Below the pieces are notes generated by a model that did not search any database, was not told the DNA's origin, and worked only from the letters and a program-made list of their open reading frames with translations. A program made the position numbers and the translations under genes. Shown here piece after piece: positions 9,640-20,420 of a DNA stretch of 46,068 nucleotides. Source of the DNA: Phanerochaete sordida (taxonomy: Eukaryota > Basidiomycota > Agaricomycetes > Polyporales > Phanerochaetaceae); contig BPQB01000140.1 of assembly GCA_019973155.2 (NCBI GenBank), positions 1-46,068 on the forward strand, written 5' to 3'. Each line of letters opens with the position of its first letter. Position 1 is the first letter of the stretch.

Positions 9640-11560
9640 ATGTCGCCGCCCAGTCTGCACACCCTCGCCAAGGTCCCCAGCGGCGGCGGCCTCGACGACG
9701 CCCTCGCCGATGCCCTCTCTGGCAAGCCGTTCAACGATGTGACGTTCTATACTGCGCGGAGCGAAGACGGCGGCGAGCCGCACGCCGTCCACGCGAACAG
9801 CCGTATACTCATCTCGGCTTCGAAGTACTTCCGCGAGCGTGGGTTATCTCTATGTGCCTTGTCCTGCGTCTTTAACTGAACGCAGCGCAGTTCTAGCAAA
9901 GAAGAACGATGATAATGAAGTGGACGCAGCTCCCTCCGTCTCCGAGGCTCCCGTGATGCCGTCTGGTGGTGCTCGGGACGAAGACGATAGCATGCTCGGA
10001 GACAGTGATGATATCGATGCATTGGAGAGTGTGTTGGCAGCGCCGAGCGAGGTTTCGTTCGGGGATGATGAGAAGGTCGAGCTGGTATGTCTGGCCAAAA
10101 TATCGACGCTGGACCGCACCGATCTTCGCGCAGCCCGACAGTCCACCCGAAAATACCAAAAGCGCGGCCACTACCGTCGCCGCTGCGGCCGGCACTCGCG
10201 TCATTACGCTGGACAACGTCGCGGCTGACACGTGAGTGCTGTAGTGCCGTTACCGACCCTTGCTTGCTGACCTTCCCGCAGACTCGAAGCAGCCATCTTC
10301 TACATCTACACGGGCAACGTGGCTTTCCTCCCTCTGCGCTCTTCGATTTCGGATGAAGCGCAGGAGAATCACGCCAAGGAACATCCGAACAAGCCCGCGT
10401 GTTCGTGTAAGGCAGCCTATCGCTTCGCTGACGAGGTATGCCCTGCGAATGGTCAGTTGATATGAAAGACTTGCTGACTGCTACACTTAGGCGGGATTGG
10501 ACGAGCTGATGCAGCTCGCAGAGGCGCACCTCTTCGCGCAGCTGAACAGCGAAAATATTCTGGATGAAGTCTTTTCTCCGTTCTCATCCCAGTACGCACC
10601 ACCACCCGCCCCACCCTCCCTCGGACGCTGACATTCCCGCGCGCCAGGTACCCCACTATCCTGCGCAAACAGGTCGACATCCTGCTCGAGCAACACCGGA
10701 CGCTCGCGACGCGCGCCGCGCTCGCCCCCATCGTGGCGCGCCTCGTGCGCGGCGAGATGCCGCACGCCGCGCGCGCCCTGACGGTGCTCCTCGACAACAT
10801 CCCAACAGCGCAATCTGAGTCCCCCGCGCGGGCATCGGCTGTTCCTCCGGCATCCGGACTATCTACCCCCGAGCCTGCGACGCACGACGCGGCGCTGGTC
10901 GCACAGTCGATGTTTGGGAAGGTGGGGGAGGATGTGGCGTCGGGCGAGGCGCGGGCCACCACGACCTTTGGGCCGGGAGTGACATTTGGGTTTGGGTTCC
11001 GCACGGCGTCGGACGCGTCGGGCTCCGGACTGTTTACCACCAAGCCACACGCGTCTCCGACGGACGGCACGGCGTCGGCCGCGCAATCGATATCCGGGCA
11101 GGTGTCGACTGCAGTGTCGAGCGCGGCGGGAGCCACCACGACCTTTGGGCAGGGAGCGACATTTGGGTTCGCGTCCCGCGCGACGCCGAACGAGCTGCGC
11201 CAGGGGGCGGGCGAGCAGCCGCAGGATACCTCCCAGGCATCGGCGAGTTTCTATTTCGGCAAGCCTACAGCTTCAGCACACGCCGCGGAGGGCGGGACGC
11301 GGTCGCAGACGCCGATGCCTGCGGTGCGCAAGTCTGGGTTTGCATTTGGGTCTCCGACGGACGGAGCGCGTTCGGGCCAGGAGGCTCGTGCGGCACTGGG
11401 CACTGGCAGCACGGGTAGCGGCCAAAGAAGCGCTGCGGAGCGTGTGGAGCGCAGTGACGGGGCCTTGTCGCAGCGGAGCGCGCAGCCGCAGGGCTTGTCT
11501 GGCGGGTTCGGGACGCCAAGTGCCGGAAAAGGCGCGAGCGGGAGAGGTGTGTCTGGCTGA
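9640..11560 (+). CDS. BTB/POZ protein C, 552 aa, with FG-repeat-like tail
   Basis: Exons 9640-9838, 9891-10084, 10134-10231, 10282-10435, 10491-10591, 10648-11560, all GT-AG. Head and BTB parts match A and B: GKPFNDVTFYT, VHANSRIL, acidic SDDIDALESVLAAPSEVSF, AAIFYIYTGNVAF, CKAAYRFAD. The tail is distinctive. A segment of about 59 residues is tandemly duplicated, each copy carrying TTTFGxGxTFGF (phenylalanines at residues 356 and 415), and further FYFG, FAFG and GGFG motifs follow. Phe-Gly repeats spaced by Ser/Thr/Ala-rich sequence are the hallmark of nucleoporin FG domains, so an affinity for nuclear-pore or transport-receptor surfaces is possible; that is inference. The remainder is disordered-looking. 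Confidence 0.85.
10900..11250 (+). repeat. Tandem duplication in the FG-type tail of BTB gene C
   Basis: The two copies are offset by 177 nt, equal to 59 codons: AQSMFGKV...TTTFGPGVTFGF and AQSISGQV...TTTFGQGATFGF. Boundaries are approximate. Confidence 0.65.
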
Positions 11561-11893
11561 CGAGGGGTCCAGGGAGGGTCGCTAGAGTACGGAGTGGCGC
11601 TGCTGGCGGAGACGGACTCGTGTGAGACGCGCTCGGGCGGGATATATGCTGCACAACGCCAATCGCGGAGCGTCTTACGCAGCTGCTGCATTCGGATCTC
11701 CTTCTGCCTGAAGCGTCGCGGCGCCCGCACGCCAGCTGGAATGACACGGTCACGTGCCATTTGCACATGTTTGCCACGCCTCCTGGCACCCGCGCGCTTT
11801 GCTCCGAACGCTTACGGCCCCGCGCACGATGAGTCGCCCGCGCAGCCTTATCAGCCCGTCCGCCTCCACGATGACGGCCCCATCAGCGCGGCC
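11561..11893. other. Intergenic region C-D
   Basis: Contains the 3' flank of C and the D promoter. Similarity to the right-hand paralog G begins near 11740. No gene. Confidence 0.6.
11751..11808 (+). promoter_or_regulatory. Shared BTB promoter module, gene D (D-type)
   Basis: CACGTG at 11751-11756 and the variant TCCGAA at 11803-11808 inside GCGCGCTTTGCTCCGAACGC. The flanks match those of G and of fragment F better than those of A-C. Confidence 0.65.
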
Positions 11894-14361
11894 ATGTCGA
11901 CGCCTCTGCACGCCCTCGCGAAGGTCCCCGCTGGCGGCAGCCTCGCGGACGCCCTCGCCGAAGCTCTGGCTGGCAAGCCGTTCAACGACGTCGTCTTCCT
12001 CGCGCCTGTGCGGGCTGGGGAAGGCGTGAGGCGCGCGGTTTATGCGAACAGCGCGATTCTCTGTGCGGCGTCGGGGTTCTTCCACGAGCGTGAGTCGGGG
12101 CGATGTGGTCGGTTGGCGTTGCTGATTGGGGTGTAGTGCTGTCTGAAGAGGGCGCTGGGGTATCGACAATCGACGTACCGCCTCGAGCTTCCGCGAAGTC
12201 ACGCGCTAGCTGCGCAAGCGAGAGTTCGAACTCTCTCGCAGACGAAGACATCGACGCCTCGGAGAGTCTGCTGGCGACCCCTAGCGAGGTCTCTTTCTCT
12301 GGAGATGAAGAGGCGAAAGTGGTGCGTTTGCAAATCGTGTATACAATGAGCTCACCTGGACCTCCCGCCAGTCAGAAGCGGAGGCGGGCGACCTCACAGG
12401 CGTGCCCGTATCCTTCCGCCCTCCGAGCGGCGCACGTATTGTGACTTTGGACAATATTCCAGCCGATACGTGCGTATTTTCACGCTCGCTCATCCACCTG
12501 CGCCTAACCTCTCCCGAGCCTTGAAGCAGTCATATTCTGCATCTACACCGGCACCATTCACTTCCTCCCTCTGCGCTCACAGGGCACAGAGGCCAGCGAC
12601 GACGCTCGAGCGGCGCACGCACTGGCGCACCCAAATAGGCCCATCGCCTCCTGCAAGGCGGTCTACCGCTTCGCAACCGAGGTGCGCGCCCTGAAATGCT
12701 CCGTTTGATACAAGCTAATAGCATATACTCAGGCCGGCCTCGCCGATCTCAAGCACCTATCCTCCGCGCACCTCTTCGCCTCGCTCTCCCCAGCCAACAT
12801 CCTCACCGAGGTCTTCTCGAGCTTCTCCTCAGAGTGAGCAGACCCATCTTCCGCGCCATCCACGCTACCACTGAACTCCTCTCTTCCTAGACATCCCGCC
12901 ATCCTTCGCCGGCAAGCCGCTCTCCTGCTCGAACGCTACTGGACGCTCGAGACGCGCGCCGCCTTGGGGCCGATTGTGGACCGCACCGTGCGCGGCGAGC
13001 TACCGCACGCTGGGCCTGCGCTCGGGATACTTCTGGGTGAGATCACGCCTGCGCCGCGGAAAACTGGTCCGGCGGTGAATTCTCCAGCGAGCGAGCGCGC
13101 TCCAGCAGAGCCTGCGCACACCGGCCGCTCGGCATCGGGCCCGCTGCCTGTGGCTCCTCCGGCCGGCGGACCTGCACGGACCCAGGCTGGTGCCGCGGCC
13201 AGCAGCCTAGACGACGCGCACCCTGTACCCGCTACACAGACCACTGGCCCTCTCTCGTCCGCGCGCACGTCTGTCCCTACGTCTACACCTTTTACATCAG
13301 CAATGCCACCCGCGCCGACCACGGCAGATGCGAGCCAGGCTTCCGAGGACGGCGCCCCCGGGGCGCACAAGGAGCAGTCCACGGCGGCGCGGCTGGGCGC
13401 GTTGCTCGCGCAGAAAGCCGCCGCGCGCGCGCGGGAGGCGCAGACCGCCGGTACCCAAATGGCTACCACACCACAGGCGGCCGCGCCGGCGCAAACTGCC
13501 CTTGTGGCGCAGGCTGCCCCGCCCCAGCACGCCGCCGCGCAGCTGTACGGGCAGCCCGAAGCACCAGCGACCGCACCGGCGCCGCGGAGCAGCACGTGGT
13601 GGCGCGACGCGCTGCGCTCCGCTGTCGTCGTGGACCTGGACGAGGCGAGCATGCACGCGCCCACGGACGGGTCGGAGTGGAGCGGCGCGGGCGGCGTGAC
13701 GGATGAGTGTTGGGACGCGTGTTGGGACGCGTGGGGTGACGGGCCTGGCGCGGCTCGTGGGCCCGAGCCTCAGGACGGAGCGCAGACCGCCGCGCCGTCG
13801 CAGAGCAGCAGCGCGTCGTGGCGCGGCGCGGGCGACGTCGAGGACGAGGCGGGCATGCACGCTCCTGCTGGAGAGCACGAGGGCGGGCCCGGCGCGACTC
13901 GGCAGGGCGAGGTGCAGACGACCGGAGCGCAGACGTCCGCGGGGCAGACGACCACGGCGCCGCCCAGCAGCACGTCGTGGCGCGCCGCACCGCACTCAGC
14001 CGTGCACGGCGCGGACGAAGTGAGAACGCACGCCTCGGACGGCGGGTCGGGCGACGCGGCGGCCGCCGCGCCACAGCTCGAGCGGCGCGACACCGTGCCC
14101 GACGCGCCATCTGCATCTGCTGGGGGCGAGGACGCGCGGTGTACGACGCAGGGGCGGCGCGCAGATCTAGGGCTCGGGCTCAGCAGAAGTCAGAGGAAGG
14201 CGCTGAGGAAGAAGGCAAGGACTGTGGGGGCGGGGCTTCCGCGCGTGCCGCAGAGGATTGGCGAACCTGCGGGAGTGGGTTCTGCTGCTGGTGTGCTGCA
14301 GGGCGGGGAAGGGAAAGATGGTGTGGCGGAAGGGGGCTCGGGGCGGCGTGCAGGAACATGA
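11894..14361 (+). CDS. BTB/POZ protein D, 737 aa, tail with Trp-Arg repeats
   Basis: Exons 11894-12089, 12137-12321, 12372-12469, 12519-12681, 12733-12833, 12891-14361, all GT-AG. BTB parts: GKPFNDVVFLA, VYANSAIL, acidic loop with SLLATPSEVSF, EAVIFCIYTGTIHF, CKAVYRFATE. The tail of about 490 residues contains a helix-prone stretch (GALLAQKAAARAREAQ), then three imperfect repeats built on S-S-T-x-W-R...D-E-A...H-A-P (starting near 13588, 13804 and 13973), and ends with a basic segment (SRSQRKALRKKAR). Protein G at 39830-42263 is its closest relative here, in the opposite orientation, with the same tail plan. Function beyond BTB dimerisation is unknown. Confidence 0.85.
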
Positions 14362-14949
14362 GAATGAGCAAATGGCATGGGTTCATGCAGCCGAGGTACA
14401 GAAATGGATGACCGCATCGCCGTGATATTCTGATCTTTATGGCTGCTGATGCATATATGGTAGTAAAATTCTGCGTGCGGAGAGATGCCTTGAGAAGACC
14501 CCTGCGCGTGAAATGCGTTCTCCTGAATGAGACCCAAACCACCGGCTTCGTCGCGCAGCAGAGCACATTGCTTGCTTCAGTGAACACGGAGCACGCCCCG
14601 TGCGCATATATTAGCGTCTGCACAGATCAGCGCTGCCCATCACGCATATAAGCCTGCCACAGCTGCGGTTCTGCTGCCGGCGAGGCCTCCCGCCAGCTCT
14701 GGCCTCGCGTCGTGCGCGGATGTGTGGCGTACAAAGCGTAGCTTTGCGTGTCCTGGAGCGACGGTGGCCGACATCTGCGGTATGAATGATAATCATAAAA
14801 TATAGAGCACCACCGGGCCCTGCAAAAGGGGCGCGTGTCTCGAGCGTGACGGGCGGTCCTGCGTGCGCGCCGAGCAGGGCGTCCACATGGGTGGCGGGCC
14901 GCACGCCACATTGTGCGCTATCAACCCTCCGCCCTGGACAGCGCCGCGC
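14362..14949. other. Convergent gap D/E holding an orphan promoter-like segment
   Basis: From about 14373 to 14695 this matches, inverted, 39500-39815, which is the promoter of BTB gene I. TATAAG remains at 14647-14652, but the homology stops just before where the ATG of I would be. From about 14695 to 14900 it matches 31980-32190 inverted. No coding gene is seen. Confidence 0.65.
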
Positions 14950-16549
14950 TCATCCCGCTGTCGTGCCGTCCGCAGCATGAGCCCTACTCCAGGCCTGCAA
15001 GCTACCCCCATGCACCTCCCATGGCGGCCCCGCCGCCGCGCCGCCCTTGCGCTCTGCGTCCGCGCCAGCCCCGCAGCCCCTCTGGTCCGCAGGCCCCGCA
15101 CCGCCGCCTGCGCCGCGTCCGTTCCCGCCGCCGCCGCCCCCCGTGGAGGTGCGCTGGGGCTGCGCGCGCACACCGCAGGCCGCGCCAGCTGGCTCGCGCG
15201 TCGCAGTCGGTGGCGCGCCGAGGTACGCGGGCGGCTTAGATACACGTGCGGCCGCGTCTGGTGCTAACGTTCGCAGTGGCGGGGGCGCGCGCGCGACCGG
15301 GGTAGGCCAGGCAGGTGCGGGCTGAGGCGCGGCCGCTGGAGACGGCTGACGCGTCGGCGGCGGCGCGGCGGCGATTGCGCCGAGGAGCAGCGTGAGCACG
15401 GGCGCGGCGTGCGGCATCTCGCCGCGCACGACGCGCCGCACGATGTGGGCGAGGCTGGTGGGCGCGGGGGGCGCCCAGGGTCGCGCGTGCAGGAGGCCGG
15501 CCTGGCGGCGGAGGATGGCGGGGTGGCTGGCGCGCGGGGTCAGGCGTGGAGGGGGGCGCGGCGCGGGGGGCGTACCGGGCGGAGAACTTCGAGAAGAGCT
15601 CGTGGAGGATGTTGTCGGCGTGCAGCTGTGCGAAGAGGTGCGCCTCCGCGAGGGCCGTGAGGGCGTCGAGGCCGGCCTGTGGGTGGGTTAGCGTGCGTGG
15701 CGCGCGGTGCATGTGCTGCGCGAGCGTGCCTCTGCGGCGAAACGGTAGACCGACTTGCACGAGCACGTCGGCCGGTTGGGGTGCTCGACGCGAAGTGCTT
15801 TGGCCTCAATGAGAGCACGGATACCGCGAGAGCGCAGCGGGCGGAAGTAGATTTTCCCGGTGTAGAGGTAGAAGATGACTGCCTCGAGGCTGGACAGAGG
15901 GTCAGCGGTTGCGCAAACCAGGGCAGAGGTACGAGTATTCACGTGTCGGCAGCAATCGAGTCCAGCTGTACAACGCGAGTGTTGCCCGCAGTGTTGATAG
16001 CGGTGCCAGTGGTGCTGCCCGTAGTTGCCGCTGGCGCACCATCAAGCTGATGAAATAGTGGTAAAGACACTCGGCATGTACGCAGCGCAGGTGTACGCAC
16101 CGGCTGCTCTTCCTTGCCCTCGTCTATACAGGCACCATTTGGCGTCGCGATCGAGCTGTCCAGCGCCGCAATATCGCCGTCTTCGTCTTCGTCTTCGAGG
16201 TCGCTGTCGCAATCATACTCGTAGCCATCGGTAGGTTGCATGAGGGCCTTCGCGGACAGAGCTGAAGGAGTAGATACAGGCGCAGAGAGCACTGAGTCGG
16301 TTGTCAGAGCAAGCCATGGCATCAAGACTAGGACAGCATACACCTGCGGAAATACATCGACGACGCCTTCAAGATCCTGCTGTTGGCATGTACGGCTCGA
16401 GGTCTGCCGGCCTTTCCCGACGGCAGCCATGTCGTGTAGGCATAGAACGTGACGTCGTTAAACGGCACGCCGGCGAGCGAGTCCGCAAGGACATCCTCGA
16501 GGACGCCGCCGCTGGGGACCATGGCGAGGGTGTGCAGAGGCGTCGGCAT
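14950..16549 (-). CDS. BTB/POZ protein E, 446 aa, Pro/Ala/Gly-rich tail
   Basis: Exons in transcription order: 16549-16342, 16291-16101, 16046-15943, 15889-15730, 15676-15576, 15526-14950. Intron phases equal those of A-D, exon 2 is 191 nt and exon 5 is 101 nt. Intron 4 uses a GC donor (GAG|GCACGC, 15729-15728) instead of GT. BTB parts: GVPFNDVTFYA, VHANSRIL, acidic DLEDEDEDGDIAALDS, EAVIFYLYTGKIYF, CKSVYRFAAE, DALTALAEAHLFAQL. The tail is short and rich in Pro, Ala and Gly, with a run of six glycines. The promoter block is of the A-C type, so E is an inverted member of that subgroup lying within D-type sequence. Confidence 0.8.
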
Positions 16550-16670
16550 GCGTGCAATGGGAGACGGGAGGGAGTGTCGGCATCGTGGGATACATGGCGA
16601 GCAGATAGGCTAGTTGGAAGAGCGGCCTCGCGGAAGGCGCGTGGCGATAGGGTCTTCGCCGTCGTCAGCG

Positions 16671-16786
16671 TTCGAAGCAAAGCGCGCGTGTCTCCCAGAG
16701 CACGGGGAGCGGTAAACACGTGTAAATGGCACGTGACCGTGTCGTGGTACTTGCCACGCATCCTGGCACGCGCGCTTTACTTCGAA
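16671..16786. promoter_or_regulatory. Bidirectional BTB promoter between E and F
   Basis: For E (minus): TTCGAA at 16671-16676 and CACGTG at 16730-16735, with another CACGTG at 16717-16722. For F (plus): TTCGAA at 16781-16786 in CGCGCTTTACTTCGAACGCG. The E side matches promoters A-C and the F side matches D; they join close to the CACGTG palindrome at 16730. Confidence 0.65.
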
Positions 16787-16864
16787 CGCGCATGGCCCCG
16801 CGCACGCGCGCAGCCACCTGATCAGTCAGGGCGACTCCACGATGGCGGCTTTATCACGACGGCC

Positions 16865-16952
16865 ATGTCGACGCCTCTGTACATCCTCGCGAGGGTGCCC
16901 GCTGGCGGCGGCCTCGCCGACGCCCTCGCCGAAGCCTTGTCGGGCAAACCGT
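16865..16952 (+). pseudogene. F: truncated BTB first exon (D-type head)
   Basis: ATG at 16865 begins the D-like head (MSTPLYILARVPAGGG...LADALAEALSGKP) and then breaks off near 16952 in the middle of exon 1, losing the DVVF strand onward. A stop follows within a few codons, and block R of the inverted duplication starts a few bases later (16965). Its promoter is intact by eye, so it may still be transcribed. Read as a head cassette cut by a recombination breakpoint. Confidence 0.75.
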
Positions 16953-17429
16953 CAGTGACTAGTTAGTGGCGCGCCTCGCTGTGGTCTTTCCGTAAGTAAA
17001 TGTTCCGCCGCTCGACGAGATATCTTAGCTGCTAACTTAAGCCACACAACAAGAGCAACGTCCACGAAACATGACAATTCTCGAGCAAGAATGCGCCTGC
17101 GTCAATCAAGGCATCAAGCTCAGCGCTGTCGCGCAACTGTCGCGCACATCGCGCTCAATCTTATCCTCAAAGCGGATCTGTCGCAGCTGTGTCCTACCGA
17201 GCAGATACAGACTCGACGGCGAGTGCCCGCAGATCCGATCCTCTTCTACTCACCCTTGGCGTCGCCCGGTCGCCGCGCGTAGTCTTGCGTCAGAGCCGGC
17301 GTCGCAGACAGCGCCGTGCAGGGTCCCTCGCCCTCGGCATCCACCCGAGCATAGCTGGATGGGCGGCGGGCGCGGTGCTGCAACGAAAGATGGCAGACGT
17401 GAAGGGCGACGAGTCGGGGGTTGGCGACG

Positions 17430-17554
17430 TATAAGAGGTCGGCCGTCGCTGCTTGGTGAGGTCAAGTCCGGGACTTCGCCCTCTGCTGCATCCTTGTGAG
17501 TCTTGCGGTCTAAAGCGCCACTGATTCTCCTCTAATTTCCCTTCTTTGCTCCAG
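17430..17554 (+). promoter_or_regulatory. TATA box and probable 5'UTR intron of secreted-protein gene 1
   Basis: TATAAG at 17430-17435. A probable leader intron at 17496-17554 (GTGAGT...CTCCAG) precedes the ATG at 17619. The right-hand copy keeps TATAAAA (44658-44664, minus) and a GTGGGT donor at the matching place. Confidence 0.5.
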
Positions 17555-17618
17555 TTTTAACCTTCACAAAATATTGGTCTGGTCACCGTACTCTCCTTCT
17601 TTCGACTCACCCTCCATC

Positions 17619-18572
17619 ATGTTCTTCATATCTCGTATCCTCATTTTAACCTCTGTTCTCTTCCTCGGTACGAGTGTGGCACGTCCTCACAGCGGGCGCG
17701 CCCCAATCTGGTCAGCACATACCCTTAGAACCTGCGAAGAATCCGTAAACTGCGCGGTCGTCCGTGGCGAGCCGCGCATCGACCACGCCCTCACGCGCAG
17801 CCTGCTCGCGAAGCGCGACGACTCGTCATCGAACGCGACGTCGATCGTCGCCGACCAGGGCACCGTCGACGCGTCGAACTGCGTGCCAGGCGACATCATC
17901 CAGCAGGCTCTCGTGCGCACCTCTCCTCTGCCCCCATCAATCCGCCGTACGTACTGACGCGCTGCGCGTGCAGAGCAACCACTGCACGGCCGCGGGCTGC
18001 ACGACCGACGCCCAGTCCTTCGCGTGTCCGCCGCAGCCGGAGGCGGGCGTCGCGGGCCTCAAGGACACGGTGGCGTGCACGGTCACGCAGGATGGGCAGT
18101 ACACGGGCGGCGCGGACGGCCTCAAGGACATGTTCGTCGACGTGCTGCAGGCGGCGGCGCGCGCGCATACGACGGCGAAGAGCAACAGCGTGAGCACGAT
18201 CGCGCTCGGGCGGCGCGAGGCTGCGCATTTGTGAGTTGTAGTTGTGAAACCGCGTGGGGGTGGGGGCGCTGATGGGGGCCAGCGGCGGGGATATCAAGTT
18301 CAACACGAACGTCGTGCCTAAGAGCATCAACGCGGTGCATACGATCACTGTCGGCGGCCAGCAGGTCCTCGCGGGTAACGTGCGATACACGGTCTGTCGT
18401 CTCCTTCCCATAATGTCCTTCGACTGTCACTCAAAACGATTCGGCGTAGGTGTCCTGTCAGGCCGAGGGCTCAGGCGAGTGCAGCGCGATCCTGGACAAC
18501 GTCGGCGCGATCTTCGGGATGCTGCTACCAGAGAGCAAAGCGATCACGGGGCTGATCTCAAAGGCGTGCTGA
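17619..18572 (+). CDS. Small secreted cysteine-containing protein, 260 aa (copy 1)
   Basis: Exons 17619-17912, 17974-18230, 18283-18391, 18450-18572, all GT-AG. The N-terminus is a clear signal peptide (MFFISRILILTSVLFLG, likely cut after TSVA). A dibasic site (LLAKR, about residue 67) could be cut by a Kex2-type protease, and NAT in SSSNATS is a possible N-glycosylation site. Nine or so cysteines lie in the mature part (for example SNCVPGD, HCTAAGC, FACPPQ, VACTV, VSCQAEGSGEC, and a C-terminal Cys). Probably exported to wall or medium. The family is not recognised and no enzyme motif is seen. The inverted copy at 43537-44475 is damaged. Confidence 0.8.
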
Positions 18573-19882
18573 GAGGCGTGTCTGCGCTGTCTCAGGATCA
18601 GGCTCGCCTGTGTCATACTTGGCTTCCGTACATCCTGTACGAGAGCACAGGGCTGTCTTTATTGTCTATTTATCGGGTTTGCAGCGCATATAATAGCCTA
18701 AATGGCACAGCGGTGCTTGACAGCGATGTCGTGATGCAAGGCGCTAGGATGCCGAAGAGTCGGTCACGCAGGTCCAGGGGAAGGATGCGCGGAAGTCGGA
18801 AAGACCTCCGCGCTAGGCCCCCGCGCTCCACCTCGGGACGAGCGATGCCGAAATTACGCATATAGTCCAGAATAACACGCACTTTGATGTCCAACCCTGA
18901 TGACAGACCAGACATGTAGCTCGGGACGAACAAGCGGTCTCTGAACATTCCCATCCAATATTGTTTGGGTAAGGCTCAAGATCAGCGACGGCAGATCGTC
19001 GCCTGACCCGCCAGGCAGAGCCATCGCGCTGCAGCCGAAGCCACGCCGAGGCTTCTCGCCCCGCTCAGATCGCCCGCTCACCGTTCGCGCACGCTCCGCG
19101 CGCACAATCCCCCGCCCATCGCGCGCCATATCGGCGCGCCGCCCTACACACGTCCTACGCCCGCGCCCATCCCCCGCGCGAGTGGCAACGCCGTCGCCAT
19201 CCCGCCTTGCGCTCCAGCTGGGGATTCGTGCGGCCGCGGCGTGCGCTGCGCCTGGACCTTCGTGTGTAGATGGGCCCAGGGCCAGCCTAGGAACGGCAGC
19301 CTCCGCGCGGGCGATCGCGCGCCGCGCACCGGGCACCGCGGCGCCGTCGCGAGAGCGGCAGTGCGCGATAGGGTTGCGCGGGGGATGCGCGAGGGACGTG
19401 CAGGGGCGCGCTCCGCCTGGGCGATCGTCGACGGTGCTTTCCCAGGGCGTGTCCGTCCGAGCGAATGTGCGAGAAGGCGTGAGTGAGCGTGTGGGTGTGA
19501 GGTTGGGTTCTGCTGCAGGGTCAGTCTGGAGTTCTGCTTGGGGCGAGTTGCACTTCTGCTCTGGAGGGCTCGTCCGACCGGGGTCAAGACCCGGACGCGC
19601 GAGACGGCTGCGGGCCCGGTCGCGAGAAGCACGGCGGCCCGCTTGGGGCCTCGGTGGCTGAGCTTGTGTTGGGTTCAGCTCTGTGAGAGTTCGGCGTATC
19701 TAGCGTTTCGTTCCGTTTGCTCCCTATTACTCTCCGTGCTGCCTTCTAGCGGGCAGGACACAGGGTCCGTTGGCGGTTCCTTGTGGCTATCGCCTGTGGC
19801 GTTGTGGCGTAGGAAAGCAGGAGATTGCAGTCTAGCGTGTTTATAAACGCGCAATAATCTATTTGCGCGATTTCTAGAGGAT
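18573..19882. other. Downstream part of block R and its right flank
   Basis: Shared with the right copy until 19656. Open frames on the minus strand (18670-19336) are not preserved between copies (a one-base indel and mostly non-synonymous change), so no gene is called. 19657-19882 shows nothing recognisable. Confidence 0.55.
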
Positions 19883-20420
19883 TCACAAATCAGCTTTCAT
19901 TCTAACGTATTCGATGGGTCCTTTGAAGAACGTATCACCAAAGCGCTGCATCCCCCGCTTCTCGTACCAAGGCGCAGCATCCAGCCTGCCATCGCACCAT
20001 ATGACCGTACACCCAAGCTCGCGCGCAGCATCAAACGTTGCTGCGAGAAGCGCAGTCCCAATGCCGCGCCCTTGGTGAGCGGGATGACAAGCAAACTTGC
20101 GGAAACGCGCCGCCCGGGTTATCGTGTCCGCACGGAGGCTTTCCGCAGCCGCAGCCTCGGAGGCGGACGATGGCAGAGGCTCGACGAACAGCGATATGAC
20201 AGCCACCGCAGGCTCTGCCTCGTCGAGGAATGCGCCGAGGTGGTGCCCTGCGCTGTCTTCGGGCAGCAGGACGTAGGACTGTGGTTTGTCCGGCCACAGC
20301 ACTGCATGCCTCAAAGGCACGGTGTCCTCGGAGGATATCTGCAGGATCTTAACATCTAAAAAGCATCATCATCAGCAAAGCGTAGTATCATGACAGACAG
20401 TACTTGCCCGCGGTAGCCAT
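19883..20420 (-). CDS. GNAT-family N-acetyltransferase, 161 aa
   Basis: Exon 1 is 20420-20408 (ATGGCTACCGCGG), exon 2 is 20355-19883. The 52-nt intron has a GC donor (GCAAGT) and an AG acceptor. Splicing gives MATADVKILQ and a complete GNAT domain. The acetyl-CoA pyrophosphate loop is QGRGIG at residues 99-104, preceded by the strand RFRKFACHP, and followed by the late WYEKRGMQRFG motif typical of these enzymes. It should transfer an acetyl group from acetyl-CoA to an amine; the substrate cannot be read from sequence. It lies divergent to the chitin synthase, separated by about 480 bp. Confidence 0.85.

Larger units (their letters stand above)
16965..19656 (+). repeat. Block R, left copy of a ~2.69-kb inverted duplication
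   Basis: Matches 42443-45121 in reverse complement from the AGTGGCGCGCC motif at the left edge to CCGCTTGGGGCC at the right edge, with scattered substitutions and small indels. It carries a secreted-protein gene (17619-18572) and about 1.1 kb of downstream sequence. No terminal repeats or target duplication are evident, so it looks segmental rather than transposed. Confidence 0.8.

Noticed and set aside
13297..13995. Long antisense frames across the tails of D and G
   Set aside because: They are mirror shadows of GC-rich coding sequence and vanish at the introns of the real genes.
18670..19336. Open frames in block R, with a partner at 43003-43443
   Set aside because: The two copies differ by a one-base indel that changes frame, and most differences alter residues, so no protein seems conserved.
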